A stretch of 64,000 nucleotides of DNA from NCBI GenBank assembly GCA_016712345.1, contig JADJRH010000011.1:620001-684000 (forward strand), written 5' to 3'. Under the pieces are notes generated by a model. The model was not told where the DNA came from. It saw nothing but the letters and a program-made list of their open reading frames with translations, and made no database searches. Shown here one piece after another: positions 27,961 through 35,260 of this stretch (position 1 is its first letter; the number at the start of each line of letters is the position of its first letter). Both the position numbers and the translations under genes were made by a program. The DNA is from Polyangiaceae bacterium (GTDB taxonomy: Bacteria; Myxococcota_A; Polyangia; Polyangiales; Polyangiaceae).

Positions 27961-28995
27961 TTATTCGCTTCCGAGCACGATCACGCGGCGCGCCCGCTCG
28001 CCGCCCGACAGCTCGGCGATTGCAAGTTCAACATCGGCGGCGCCGAGAACGGGGCGCGCGGACGTGACGCTCACAACGGGGGGAACGCGGCCGACGCCGG
28101 GAAAGCCCGGTGCCCATGTGAGCGCATCAAAAAACGCTCCTTTGACAGACTCGGCGAGCAGGCCCGACGGCGAAAGCGGCGCATCCATCGGTTCAACAAC
28201 AACGGCGGTTTTGGCGCGTGAGATGGCTTTCACAACGTCGGCGGCGAGGAAGGGGCGGAGCGCGCGCACACCGAGCACGCCCACTTTGCGACCCCGCGAT
28301 CGGTGTGCGCGCGCGACGCCGCAGGCAATGGGGAAGGTGCGCCCAAAAGTGACAACCACCTCTTCGGCGTCGGCGGTTTCAAACCGTTCGAGAAGCGACA
28401 CCGGCGTGCCCGTGTGTTCGGCGGCGGCACGCAACGAGGCGGCGAGGGCGAAAGGTACACGTGATGCGAAGCCTCGAACGCGCGCTCTGTCGGGCACAAC
28501 ATCCGCCGCGCGCGGATGAAATGCGCCGAGCACCGCTTCAATCGCGGTGGGGCTCATGAGCGGCAACGTTTCGATGTTGGAGGGCGCGTCGGCAATGTGT
28601 ACACACGGCATTTCGCTGTCGTGCGCTGCGCGCTGAAGGGCAATTGCGGCTGTGGAGGCTTCTGCCGCGCTCCACGTGGAGATCACGGCGGCGCCGGTTT
28701 GGCAGAGAGGGCCGAGGGCGCTGAGATCGTCGCCGGCCGCGACGGGCACGTGCACAACGAGCGGTGCGTGTGAGGCGGCGGCGAGGCTGATTTCGCCGAG
28801 GGCAGAGCCGATTTCGTGAGGCAACAGGATCACGGCGGAGCGCACCGATGCGCGCGCGGCGCGGCGCACGGCTTCACCGGGAGAGGCCGCCTGTTCGCCG
28901 AGCGCGGCGCCCGCGCTTGTGACGGTGGCACCCGCGGCGCGGGACACCTCGAAAAGGCCCATGGTGAGGGATGCGGAGTCGCCCGTGAGAGTCAT
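27961..28995 (-). CDS. Orphan protein resembling domains I-II of pyruvate:ferredoxin oxidoreductase
   Basis: 344 aa from the ATG at 28995 (a GTG at 29004 is also possible). The first half follows the layout of 2-oxoacid oxidoreductase domain I (APLVVHVPVAAGDDLSALGP, QTGAAVISTWSAAEA, ALQRAAHDSEMPCVHIADAP). The second half follows domain II (VVVTFGRTF, GRKVGVLGVRALRPFLAADV and KTAVVVEPMD). The thiamine-diphosphate domain, gamma domain and ferredoxin part are missing and not encoded nearby. By size it would match an alpha (PorA-type) subunit, but sequence is loosely conserved, so it may have lost catalysis. Between thrS and tRNA-Val, convergent with neither. Confidence 0.6.
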   Translation of the reverse strand: MTLTGDSASLTMGLFEVSRAAGATVTSAGAALGEQAASPGEAVRRAARASVRSAVILLPHEIGSALGEISLAAASHAPLVVHVPVAAGDDLSALGPLCQTGAAVISTWSAAEASTAAIALQRAAHDSEMPCVHIADAPSNIETLPLMSPTAIEAVLGAFHPRAADVVPDRARVRGFASRVPFALAASLRAAAEHTGTPVSLLERFETADAEEVVVTFGRTFPIACGVARAHRSRGRKVGVLGVRALRPFLAADVVKAISRAKTAVVVEPMDAPLSPSGLLAESVKGAFFDALTWAPGFPGVGRVPPVVSVTSARPVLGAADVELAIAELSGGERARRVIVLGSE

Positions 28996-29090
28996 CGAGT
29001 GCACAAAAGCACGACTTTTGATCGGTCGCGAGCGAAGGCGCTTCGCACTTGCGCGGCGGGTTGGTTATCCGGGGTGAGCCCACGGCGGTC

Positions 29091-29119
29091 TTGACAAGGT
29101 GAAAGGGGTGAGCTACTTC
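29091..29119 (+). promoter_or_regulatory. Sigma-70-type promoter of tRNA-Val
   Basis: A perfect -35 box TTGACA (29091-29096), 17-bp spacer, then TACTTC (29114-29119) as -10, which puts the transcript start about 13 bp before the mature tRNA. Confidence 0.6.
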
Positions 29120-29138
29120 GGCGGCCCTCGCTTCTTTC

Positions 29139-29210
<72 letters not shown>

Positions 29211-29227
29211 CAAATTAACCCACGAAA

Positions 29228-29248
29228 CGGCGGTGAATTTCACCGCCG
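29228..29248 (+). terminator. Hairpin just after tRNA-Val
   Basis: Perfect 9-bp stem (CGGCGGTGA with TCACCGCCG) around a 3-nt loop, 18 bp after the tRNA. No T-run follows, so it is either an inefficient intrinsic terminator or a stabilising 3' end. Confidence 0.45.
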
Positions 29249-29294
29249 ATGTGTACGCACAGTTGGAGCAACTGCTCCAAACGCGACGCCAAAG

Positions 29295-29427
29295 TGGCTG
29301 GTGTTTTTCGTAACAAGCAGCCCCGATCACGCGTCCGAACGAGACCCGGAGCGGAACATACGCGGAGTTTTTGAGCACCGGAAGCGCAGCGAGGACGCGC
29401 TAGCGGGGCGCGCAGTAGAAAAACACT
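29295..29427. repeat. MITE-like dispersed repeat, copy 2
   Basis: Inverted, near-identical copy of 2433-2570: starts TGGCTGGTGTTTTTC and ends near GTAGAAAAACACT, the right terminal repeat being partly lost. It lies in the 300-bp gap between tRNA-Val and the sigma gene, a typical landing place for such elements. Confidence 0.7.
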
Positions 29428-29517
29428 TTGTGTACGCCATCCGGCCGAGAGCCGAGTGGGCGTGAGCGCAGGACCGGTGCTTCTTGAGCGCCCGACGCGC
29501 TTGTGTACACTGGCTCG

Positions 29518-30513
29518 ATGACCACAACGGCCGCCGACGTCCAGGTGCCTCATTCGATCGGTCCCATCGATTTGGAAGCGCATCGCACGGCGCTCACCGG
29601 GCATTGCTACCGAATGCTCGGCTCCGTGACGGAAGCCGACGATGCGGTTCAAGAAACGATGATTCGCGCGTGGCGCGCGCTCGATCGTTTCGACGGACGT
29701 TCGTCCTTGCGAACGTGGCTGACGCGCATCGCGACCAATGTGTGCCTCGACGCGTTGAACGACGAGAAATATCGGGCGCGTCCTTTTGAGGAGGGGCCGT
29801 GCGGCACCGTCGACGACGAGCTGGCGGCGGCTGAAAAAACGCACTGGCTTGAGCCCGTGCCCGACGCCGTGTCGCTTGAAAACGAGAGCAATCCGGCCCG
29901 GCGCGTACTCTTGCGGGAGAGCATTCGATTGGCGTTTGTGGCGGCGCTTCAACATTTGCCGCCGCGGCAGCGCGCCGCGTTGCTTTTGGCCGACGTGCTC
30001 GATCATTCGGCCAGTGAGATTGCCGAAACGTTGAACCTCACGACCGCCGCGGTGAACAGCGCCCTTCAGCGCGCGCGGGCCACATTGACAGAGCGAAGTG
30101 TACACCTTGACCGAAGCGAATCACTCCGCGGCTCGGACGAACATCATGCGCTGCTCGCCCGGTTTGTGGAGGCGTTTGAACGTTACGACGTGGAGGCGCT
30201 CACTTCGCTTTGCAGGGAGGACGTGGTGTTTTCGATGCCGCCGTATCGATTGTGGCTTCAAGGCACGCCGTCGGTCGGGGCCTGGCTCTCGGGGCGCGGC
30301 GCCGGATGCAGAGGGTCGCGCGTTATTGTGACGGCGGCGAACGGTGCGCCGGCCTATGGCCAATACCGGCGGGCGCCCGATGGCAGTGGGTACATCGCGT
30401 GGGGCCTCGGTGTTCTTGAGGTGTCGAACGGACGCATTGAGCGCTGGAACACGTTTTTGGACGTGGCGACTTTGTTTCCTCGGTTTGGTTTGGCGCTGTC
30501 TCTGCCGGCCTAA
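29518..30513 (+). CDS. ECF sigma factor with SnoaL-like C-terminal domain (TIGR02960-like)
   Basis: 331 aa from the ATG at 29518. Region 2 HCYRMLGSVTEADDAVQETM, with TWLTRIATNVCLDAL; region 4 LPPRQRAALLLADVLDHSAS, with the recognition helix NLTTAAVNSALQRARATL. From about residue 200 a SnoaL/NTF2-like domain follows (RFVEAFERYDVEALTSLCRE, VVFSMPPYRLWLQG). The MPPYxxW signature and layout fit the SigG/TIGR02960 class, in which the tail replaces a separate anti-sigma in modulating activity. The two VOC genes downstream are plausible targets or companions. Confidence 0.9.
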   Translation: MTTTAADVQVPHSIGPIDLEAHRTALTGHCYRMLGSVTEADDAVQETMIRAWRALDRFDGRSSLRTWLTRIATNVCLDALNDEKYRARPFEEGPCGTVDDELAAAEKTHWLEPVPDAVSLENESNPARRVLLRESIRLAFVAALQHLPPRQRAALLLADVLDHSASEIAETLNLTTAAVNSALQRARATLTERSVHLDRSESLRGSDEHHALLARFVEAFERYDVEALTSLCREDVVFSMPPYRLWLQGTPSVGAWLSGRGAGCRGSRVIVTAANGAPAYGQYRRAPDGSGYIAWGLGVLEVSNGRIERWNTFLDVATLFPRFGLALSLPA

Positions 30514-30629
30514 AACATTTTTGGGGCCGACGCGTTTTTGACCGATGAGTTTTGGATCAGCGCAGGGTCTAAGGGGTATTGCGGGCGCTGGGAGCGCCTG
30601 CCGCGGGAGCGAAAGGTATAGGTGTACAC

Positions 30630-31058
30630 ATGAGTTCTGTGATCGGGCTGTGGGCCCATTTGCTCTTCAATGGTGTCGCAAACGAAGCGATTGATCACTA
30701 TGCGCAGGCGCTTGATGCGACGGTTGCCGCGAGGATGTTCTGGCGCGACATGCCGGGGGGCGGTGCTCCCGAGGACAAGGCCGGGTGGGTGATGCACAGT
30801 CGCTTGATCGTTGGGAAAAACAGTCTGCTGGTGGCGGACGATTTCGGCGGGCCGGACGCGCCGCCCAAGACCAACGGGACGCTGATGATCGAGTTCAACG
30901 ACGCGGCGGACATGGCCAAAAAGTTCGAGGCGCTCGCGGTGGGCGGGAAGGTGCTGATGCCCATCCACGACGCGTTTTGGGGCGCGAAGTTTGGGCAGTT
31001 GGTGGACAAGTTCGGCGTGCCTTGGATGTTTCACTGTGAAAGCAAACCCGCTGCGTGA
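30630..31058 (+). CDS. VOC-family (PhnB-like) protein
   Basis: 142 aa from the ATG at 30630. It opens IGLWAHLLFNGVANEAIDHY, then VMHSRLIVGKNSLLVADDFG, MIEFNDAADMAKKFEALAVG, and ends with FWGAKFGQLVDKFGVPWMFH, the layout of PhnB-like glyoxalase/bleomycin-resistance fold proteins (often annotated as 3-demethylubiquinone methyltransferase-like). The strands carry the His/Glu positions of the fold but activity is unknown; many relatives are simple binding proteins. It ends in GTGA, which nearly touches the next VOC gene. Confidence 0.85.
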   Translation: MSSVIGLWAHLLFNGVANEAIDHYAQALDATVAARMFWRDMPGGGAPEDKAGWVMHSRLIVGKNSLLVADDFGGPDAPPKTNGTLMIEFNDAADMAKKFEALAVGGKVLMPIHDAFWGAKFGQLVDKFGVPWMFHCESKPAA

Positions 31059-31066
31059 GGCGTTCA

Positions 31067-31489
31067 ATGAACACGAAGATCGGACCTGTGTTTGTGAACC
31101 TGTGCGTGGCTGATTTGGCGCGCTCGGTGAAGTTTTTTTCAGACCTCGGGCTGTCGTTTGATCCGAGGTTTACCAATGACCAGGCGGCGTGCCTCATCTT
31201 GAACGAACACGCGTACGTGATGCTGTTGCCGGAAGCGTTTTTTAAGACGTTCACCAAACAGGACGTGTGCGACACATCGAAGCACACGGAGATGTTGCTC
31301 GCGCTGATGTTGGAGGAGCGCGCCGGTGTGGACGCTCTTGTGAACAAGGCGCTCGCGTCGGGTGGTTCGGCGGCAATGCCAGCTCAGGACATGGGGTTTA
31401 TGTACAGCTGGAGTTTTTACGATCCCGATCGCCACCACTGGGAAGTGGGTTGGATGGATCCCAACGCGCGTCCCCCCGCCGCGACCTAA
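31067..31489 (+). CDS. VOC-family (glyoxalase-like) protein
   Basis: 140 aa from the ATG at 31067, with GAGG six bases upstream (an alternative GTG at 31055 overlaps the previous stop). VFVNLCVADLARSVKFFSDL opens the first beta-alpha-beta module; ILNEHAYVMLLPEAFFKTF and FYDPDRHHWEVGWMDP complete the fold. It lacks an obvious full metal triad. Probably co-transcribed with the preceding VOC gene and perhaps with the ECF sigma gene. Such sigma-VOC groupings are common in actinobacteria and myxobacteria. Confidence 0.85.
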   Translation: MNTKIGPVFVNLCVADLARSVKFFSDLGLSFDPRFTNDQAACLILNEHAYVMLLPEAFFKTFTKQDVCDTSKHTEMLLALMLEERAGVDALVNKALASGGSAAMPAQDMGFMYSWSFYDPDRHHWEVGWMDPNARPPAAT

Positions 31490-31505
31490 CTCCAAGTCTT
31501 ATCGA

Positions 31506-31590
31506 GACGAAAACGAGAGACCGGCGAGACCGGTGGATGGCGACGCGACAGCTACCGTGAGCCGCCGGACCTCTGAGAGAAGAGTTTTTT
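31506..31590 (-). repeat. Dispersed repeat R1, partial copy D (inverted)
   Basis: Holds the R1 core in inverted orientation (31506-31535, reading GACGAAAACGAGAGACCGGC onward) plus about 55 bp of related flank. It starts 17 bp after the VOC stop codon, as the other copies sit close to gene ends. Confidence 0.7.
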
Positions 31591-31680
31591 TCTGGGAAAA
31601 TCTCTGCGAGACACAGGGCGGACGGCGGGCGCGGGAGCTTGGGGCGCTGCGTTGTTGGGGAGTTTCATTGCCCCGGTGAA

Positions 31681-31716
31681 ATGCGTACACAAATGTGTAC
31701 ACGTTTGTGTACGCAT
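31681..31716. promoter_or_regulatory. 36-bp near-perfect palindrome centred on GTGTACAC
   Basis: Arms ATGCGTACACAAA and TTTGTGTACGCAT flank TGTGTACACG; all but one symmetric base pair match. It lies between two convergent genes (ends at 31489 and 31735). It could be a bidirectional terminator-like cruciform or a protein-binding site; there is no T-run. Confidence 0.6.
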
Positions 31717-31734
31717 GGACCAAGGCTGAGTGGG

Positions 31735-31980
31735 TCAGCGAGTGCGAGTGAGCAGTTCGTTGGCCATGGTTGTGGCACGGCCCGCTTCACTCAAGACGGA
31801 GTTGAGGGCCGCGACGACGGCGGGTTTGTCGGGATCGGGCGGGTCGACAAACGAGGTGCGAATGCGTTCAAGGCGCGCGTTTGCGCGCTGGATGATCTCG
31901 GCCACTTTGGTGATGCGTCGGGCGACACCCTTGGGGGTTGCATCAAGGTCGTCGTCATCGTCGTGAATGGGTGTGGGCAT
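31735..31980 (-). CDS. Small conserved-looking hypothetical protein
   Basis: 81 aa. It opens MPTPIHDDDDDLDATPKG and continues as two amphipathic helices (VARRITKVAEIIQRANARLE and VVAALNSVLSEAGRATTMAN) split by a Pro/Asp-rich turn. AGGA sits five bases before the ATG at 31980, supporting translation. No signal peptide. Not recognised; it resembles small cytosolic helical-hairpin proteins of unknown function. Confidence 0.6.
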   Translation of the reverse strand: MPTPIHDDDDDLDATPKGVARRITKVAEIIQRANARLERIRTSFVDPPDPDKPAVVAALNSVLSEAGRATTMANELLTRTR

Positions 31981-32217
31981 GGTGTCCTCGTGTTGGGAAT
32001 GTGGACCGGCAACCGGTTTGTGGAGCCGGCCGAATGCAGTGTGGGTGCGAGGGAATGCCTGAATTGGTGAATCGTCAAGGAGGGTGAAGCCGTCCGCGAT
32101 AGGTGGACGTGTTTTGAAATGGCGTGAAATGTTGGAGCGCTTTGTGGCTACGAAGTCGGCTATTGCGGGCGCACGTTGTGGTGGACGCCGAGGGCGCAGC
32201 GGGTCTATCGAGCGCGC

Positions 32218-34785
32218 ATGTCTGGTAAGAAGCTAGCGTTCGTCGCAGCGCCAGAGGACGCCAAAAGCCCGCCTGAAGAGCGCGAGGCATTTGACACTCC
32301 TACGGGGTTGCGAAGGTCGGGCGGTGGTTCGATTTCGGGAGCGGGGTCTCGACGTTCGATCGACTTGGATGAGTCGATTGATCTCGGGCCCGATGCGCTC
32401 GCGGGAACCATCGGTGTTGCGGAGACGGTACTGCATCCCGAGCAGATTGCGGATCTGTCGGCGGCCACGCGGTACACACCGATGGGTCCGATCGGGCGGG
32501 GTGGCATGGGGCGCGTGGACATGGTGTTTGACCGCGCGCTTGGGCGGCCGGTTGCAAAAAAAACGGTGCTGAAGAAGCAGAGCGCGGCGTTGCTTTTGGC
32601 CGAAGCGCAGGTGGGGGCGCAGCTTGAGCATCCGTCGATTGTGCCGGTGTACGACGTGGAGGTGGATGCGCTGGGCAAGCCTCATTACACGATGCGCGTG
32701 GTGCGGGGGCGAACGCTGCGTGACGTGATTGATGCTCGGCGCACGGCGGACAAGGGCGCGATGAGCACGGCGCAGGCGCTCGGGGTGCTGCGTCAGATTT
32801 GTTTGGCGGTTGAGTACGCCCACAGTCGTGGGGTTGTGCATCGCGACTTGAAGCCCGAAAACGTGGTCGTTGGTGAATTCGGCGAGGTGTACGTTCTCGA
32901 TTGGGGTGTGGCGTGGCTTTCGCCCGACAGCGATTTGCATTCGTCGAGGCACACGTCGTTGCCGGTGGCGGGGACGCCGGGATACATGGCGCCGGAGCAG
33001 ATGTGTGTCGGCGCGTTGGATGCGCGGACCGATGTGTACGCACTCGGCGTGATGATGCACGAGGTGTTCACGGGGGAGCGGCCTTCGGATGAGGAGGCGG
33101 TGACGCGGGAGATCGGGGCGCCGGTGAAAGAATCCGGGCCGGGCGTCATGTGTACACTCAAGCCGCTGCCCACGCCGTTTGATGAGCTGGTGTACTCTTG
33201 TTTGCAAACGGACAGGGCTGCGCGACCGCCGAACGCGAGAGCGATTGCCGATGCGATCGATGCATACCTGGACGGCGAGCGGGCGAGGGCGGAGAGGCGT
33301 CGCGAAGCGGATGTGTACACATCAGAAGGTGAAACGGCGCGCGAAACATTTGACTCGTTGGATGCTGAGGCGGCGCGTCTGGAGGCCGAGGCTCATCGGC
33401 TTCTTGCGGATCGAAAACCGTGGGAGCCGCTGACCGCAAAGCAGGCGGGGTGGGACTTGGCCGAGCAATCGGCGCGGCTTCGTTCGGAGGCGTCGCGTGC
33501 GCTGGCTCGGGGTGAGGCGAGTTTTACGCGTGCGCTTGGTCGCGTGCCGGATCACGAGGGCGCTCGAAAAGGGCTGGCTGCGCTCTACTTTCGGCAGTTT
33601 GTTGCGGCCGAAGAAAAAGGGGACGCGCGCAAGATGGCGCAATACCTGGATCTGGCGCGCACGTACGACGACGGGCCGCTTTCGGTGTTGCTGAAAGATG
33701 AGGGGTTGTTGTCTGTGTACACAAACGGTGTGCCGGCAACGATCACGGTGGCGCGTTACGAGTCGCGGGGGCTGATCTTGGCGGCCCAAGAAGTGGCGCG
33801 TTTCTCGTCGGAGGCAGAGGCGCAGATGAGGCTCGCCTCAGGGTCGTACCTTGTGACGGCCACTGCGGGCGAAACGGTTGTGCGTTATCCGGTGCTTGTA
33901 AAGCGAGCGCACAGTCATGAACTGAAGCTGCGTTTTGAAAACGCGGCGAGTCTTCCAAACAACATGGTGTTGATCGCGGGCGGGCCGTTTTTAACGCTGC
34001 CGCCGCGGGAAACGAAAATGGTGCCCGCGTGGCTCGGCGACTTTGCGATCGGGAAGTTTCCGGTGACGTTTGGGGACTATGTGGCAATGCTCGATGACGT
34101 TGCCGATGAAGAGGAGCGGCGACGGCTGACGCCCGAGCATCGGGGCGTGTCGCTGGTTGTGAAAGAGGGGAGCACGTGGAGGCTCGCTCCGCACGCTGTG
34201 GAAGGCGAGGCGAGAAAGCGTATCGCGGAAGGGCGCGAGCTTTCTGTGCCGGTGTTTTTGGTGAGTTGGTTTCAAGCGTCGGAGTACATTCGTTGGCTCG
34301 CTCAAAAAACGGGAAAGCCGTTTCGATTGCCAACGGATCTCGAATGGGAAAAAGCAGCGCGGGGCGCGGACGGGCGGATGTACCCGATGGGCAACCGAAT
34401 GGATCCGTGTTTGGCGAAGGTGCGTGAGAGTCGAAGCGAAGCGCCTCAGCCCGAGCCGATAGGAGCATTTGTTCACGATGAGTCGCCGTTCGGTGTGCGC
34501 GACCTGGCGGGCGGGATCGGTGACTGGACGTGCACGGCGGCCGATGGATCGCGGCTGGGCGATGCCGACGATGCGAGTCCCGATTCGGACGAGCGGGTTG
34601 CGTTTCATCGCGGCGGGAGCTGGGGCACATCGATTCTGTCGCATATGCGCTACCCAACGGCGCTTCGAAGCCGTTCGCCGGGTGTGGGCTTTCGACTGGC
34701 CTTGGACCTGAACCCGGCGCGCTCGTCGGACCTTGTGGTTACGCCGCTGCCCGCGCTGCTTGCGCACCCTGTCGATTCCCGCTAA
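32218..34785 (+). CDS. Ser/Thr protein kinase fused to a SUMF1/FGE-like domain (Pkn1-type)
   Basis: 855 aa from the ATG at 32218. Kinase about 80-375: GPIGRGGMGRVDMVFDRALG, VAKKTVLKK, VVHRDLKPENVVV, LDWGVAW (Trp in place of Phe in DFG) and GTPGYMAPEQM. A charged coiled-coil/TPR-like stretch follows (about 380-510), then a SUMF1 fold from about 595: MVLIAGGPFLTLPP, FAIGKFPVTFGDYVAMLDD, FRLPTDLEWEKAARGADGRM, RGGSWGTSILSHMRYPTALR and GVGFRLAL. The two active-site cysteines of formylglycine-generating enzymes are absent, so the domain should be structural or ligand-binding. M. xanthus Pkn1 and chlamydial Pkn1 share this fusion. Confidence 0.92.
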   Translation: MSGKKLAFVAAPEDAKSPPEEREAFDTPTGLRRSGGGSISGAGSRRSIDLDESIDLGPDALAGTIGVAETVLHPEQIADLSAATRYTPMGPIGRGGMGRVDMVFDRALGRPVAKKTVLKKQSAALLLAEAQVGAQLEHPSIVPVYDVEVDALGKPHYTMRVVRGRTLRDVIDARRTADKGAMSTAQALGVLRQICLAVEYAHSRGVVHRDLKPENVVVGEFGEVYVLDWGVAWLSPDSDLHSSRHTSLPVAGTPGYMAPEQMCVGALDARTDVYALGVMMHEVFTGERPSDEEAVTREIGAPVKESGPGVMCTLKPLPTPFDELVYSCLQTDRAARPPNARAIADAIDAYLDGERARAERRREADVYTSEGETARETFDSLDAEAARLEAEAHRLLADRKPWEPLTAKQAGWDLAEQSARLRSEASRALARGEASFTRALGRVPDHEGARKGLAALYFRQFVAAEEKGDARKMAQYLDLARTYDDGPLSVLLKDEGLLSVYTNGVPATITVARYESRGLILAAQEVARFSSEAEAQMRLASGSYLVTATAGETVVRYPVLVKRAHSHELKLRFENAASLPNNMVLIAGGPFLTLPPRETKMVPAWLGDFAIGKFPVTFGDYVAMLDDVADEEERRRLTPEHRGVSLVVKEGSTWRLAPHAVEGEARKRIAEGRELSVPVFLVSWFQASEYIRWLAQKTGKPFRLPTDLEWEKAARGADGRMYPMGNRMDPCLAKVRESRSEAPQPEPIGAFVHDESPFGVRDLAGGIGDWTCTAADGSRLGDADDASPDSDERVAFHRGGSWGTSILSHMRYPTALRSRSPGVGFRLALDLNPARSSDLVVTPLPALLAHPVDSR

Positions 34786-34814
34786 AGAGGGCCGCTCTTT
34801 GGAGGGCACGCCCC

Positions 34815-35231
34815 TTGTACGCATTCGCCCAACCGTCTCCGCCTCCCGGTTCCGGAACACCCGCACCCGCTCAAACTTCCACGCAAGCTCCGTCCGGGCC
34901 CGACCCGGCGGCCGGAGGGGGGCCGTTCAGCAGTGTTTCAATGCTGCTCGTAATGGCTCTGCCGCTCCTCTTGCTGGTGTTCATGACGCGCAACCAATCC
35001 AAGAAGCAAAAGGAGTTGGAAGCGAGTCTGAAAGTCGGTGATCGCGTTGTCACGCAATCGGGTTTGATTGGAAAAATCACCGAACTCGGCGAGCGCACAG
35101 CACGTGTTGAGATCGCCGCCGGCGTGTCTGTGACGATGTTGAAGACCGCCATTCAGGGCCCCGATGCGCCGACTGGCACGTCCGGCAAAGAGGGCGACAA
35201 AGATAAAGAAGCCGCCAAGGAGAAGAAGTAA
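34815..35231 (+). CDS. yajC: Preprotein translocase accessory subunit YajC
   Basis: 138 aa from the TTG at 34815, chosen because GGAGGG lies 8 bp upstream and none of the later ATGs has a ribosome site. A Pro/Ala-rich N-terminus precedes one transmembrane helix (SMLLVMALPLLLLVFMTRN), then the YajC domain (SKKQKELEASLKVGDRVVTQ, SGLIGKITELGERTARVEIA) and a Lys/Asp-rich tail. It binds SecDF in the inner membrane. First gene of yajC-secD-secF, 29 bp before secD. Confidence 0.9.
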   Translation: MYAFAQPSPPPGSGTPAPAQTSTQAPSGPDPAAGGGPFSSVSMLLVMALPLLLLVFMTRNQSKKQKELEASLKVGDRVVTQSGLIGKITELGERTARVEIAAGVSVTMLKTAIQGPDAPTGTSGKEGDKDKEAAKEKK

Positions 35232-35260
35232 CGCCGAGTTCGGCGGCCTTCCCCAACGCC

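Noticed and set aside
29215..30105. 296-aa minus-strand open frame overlapping the sigma gene
   Set aside because: It is antisense to a clear ECF sigma gene and reads through the MITE-like repeat; no family features.
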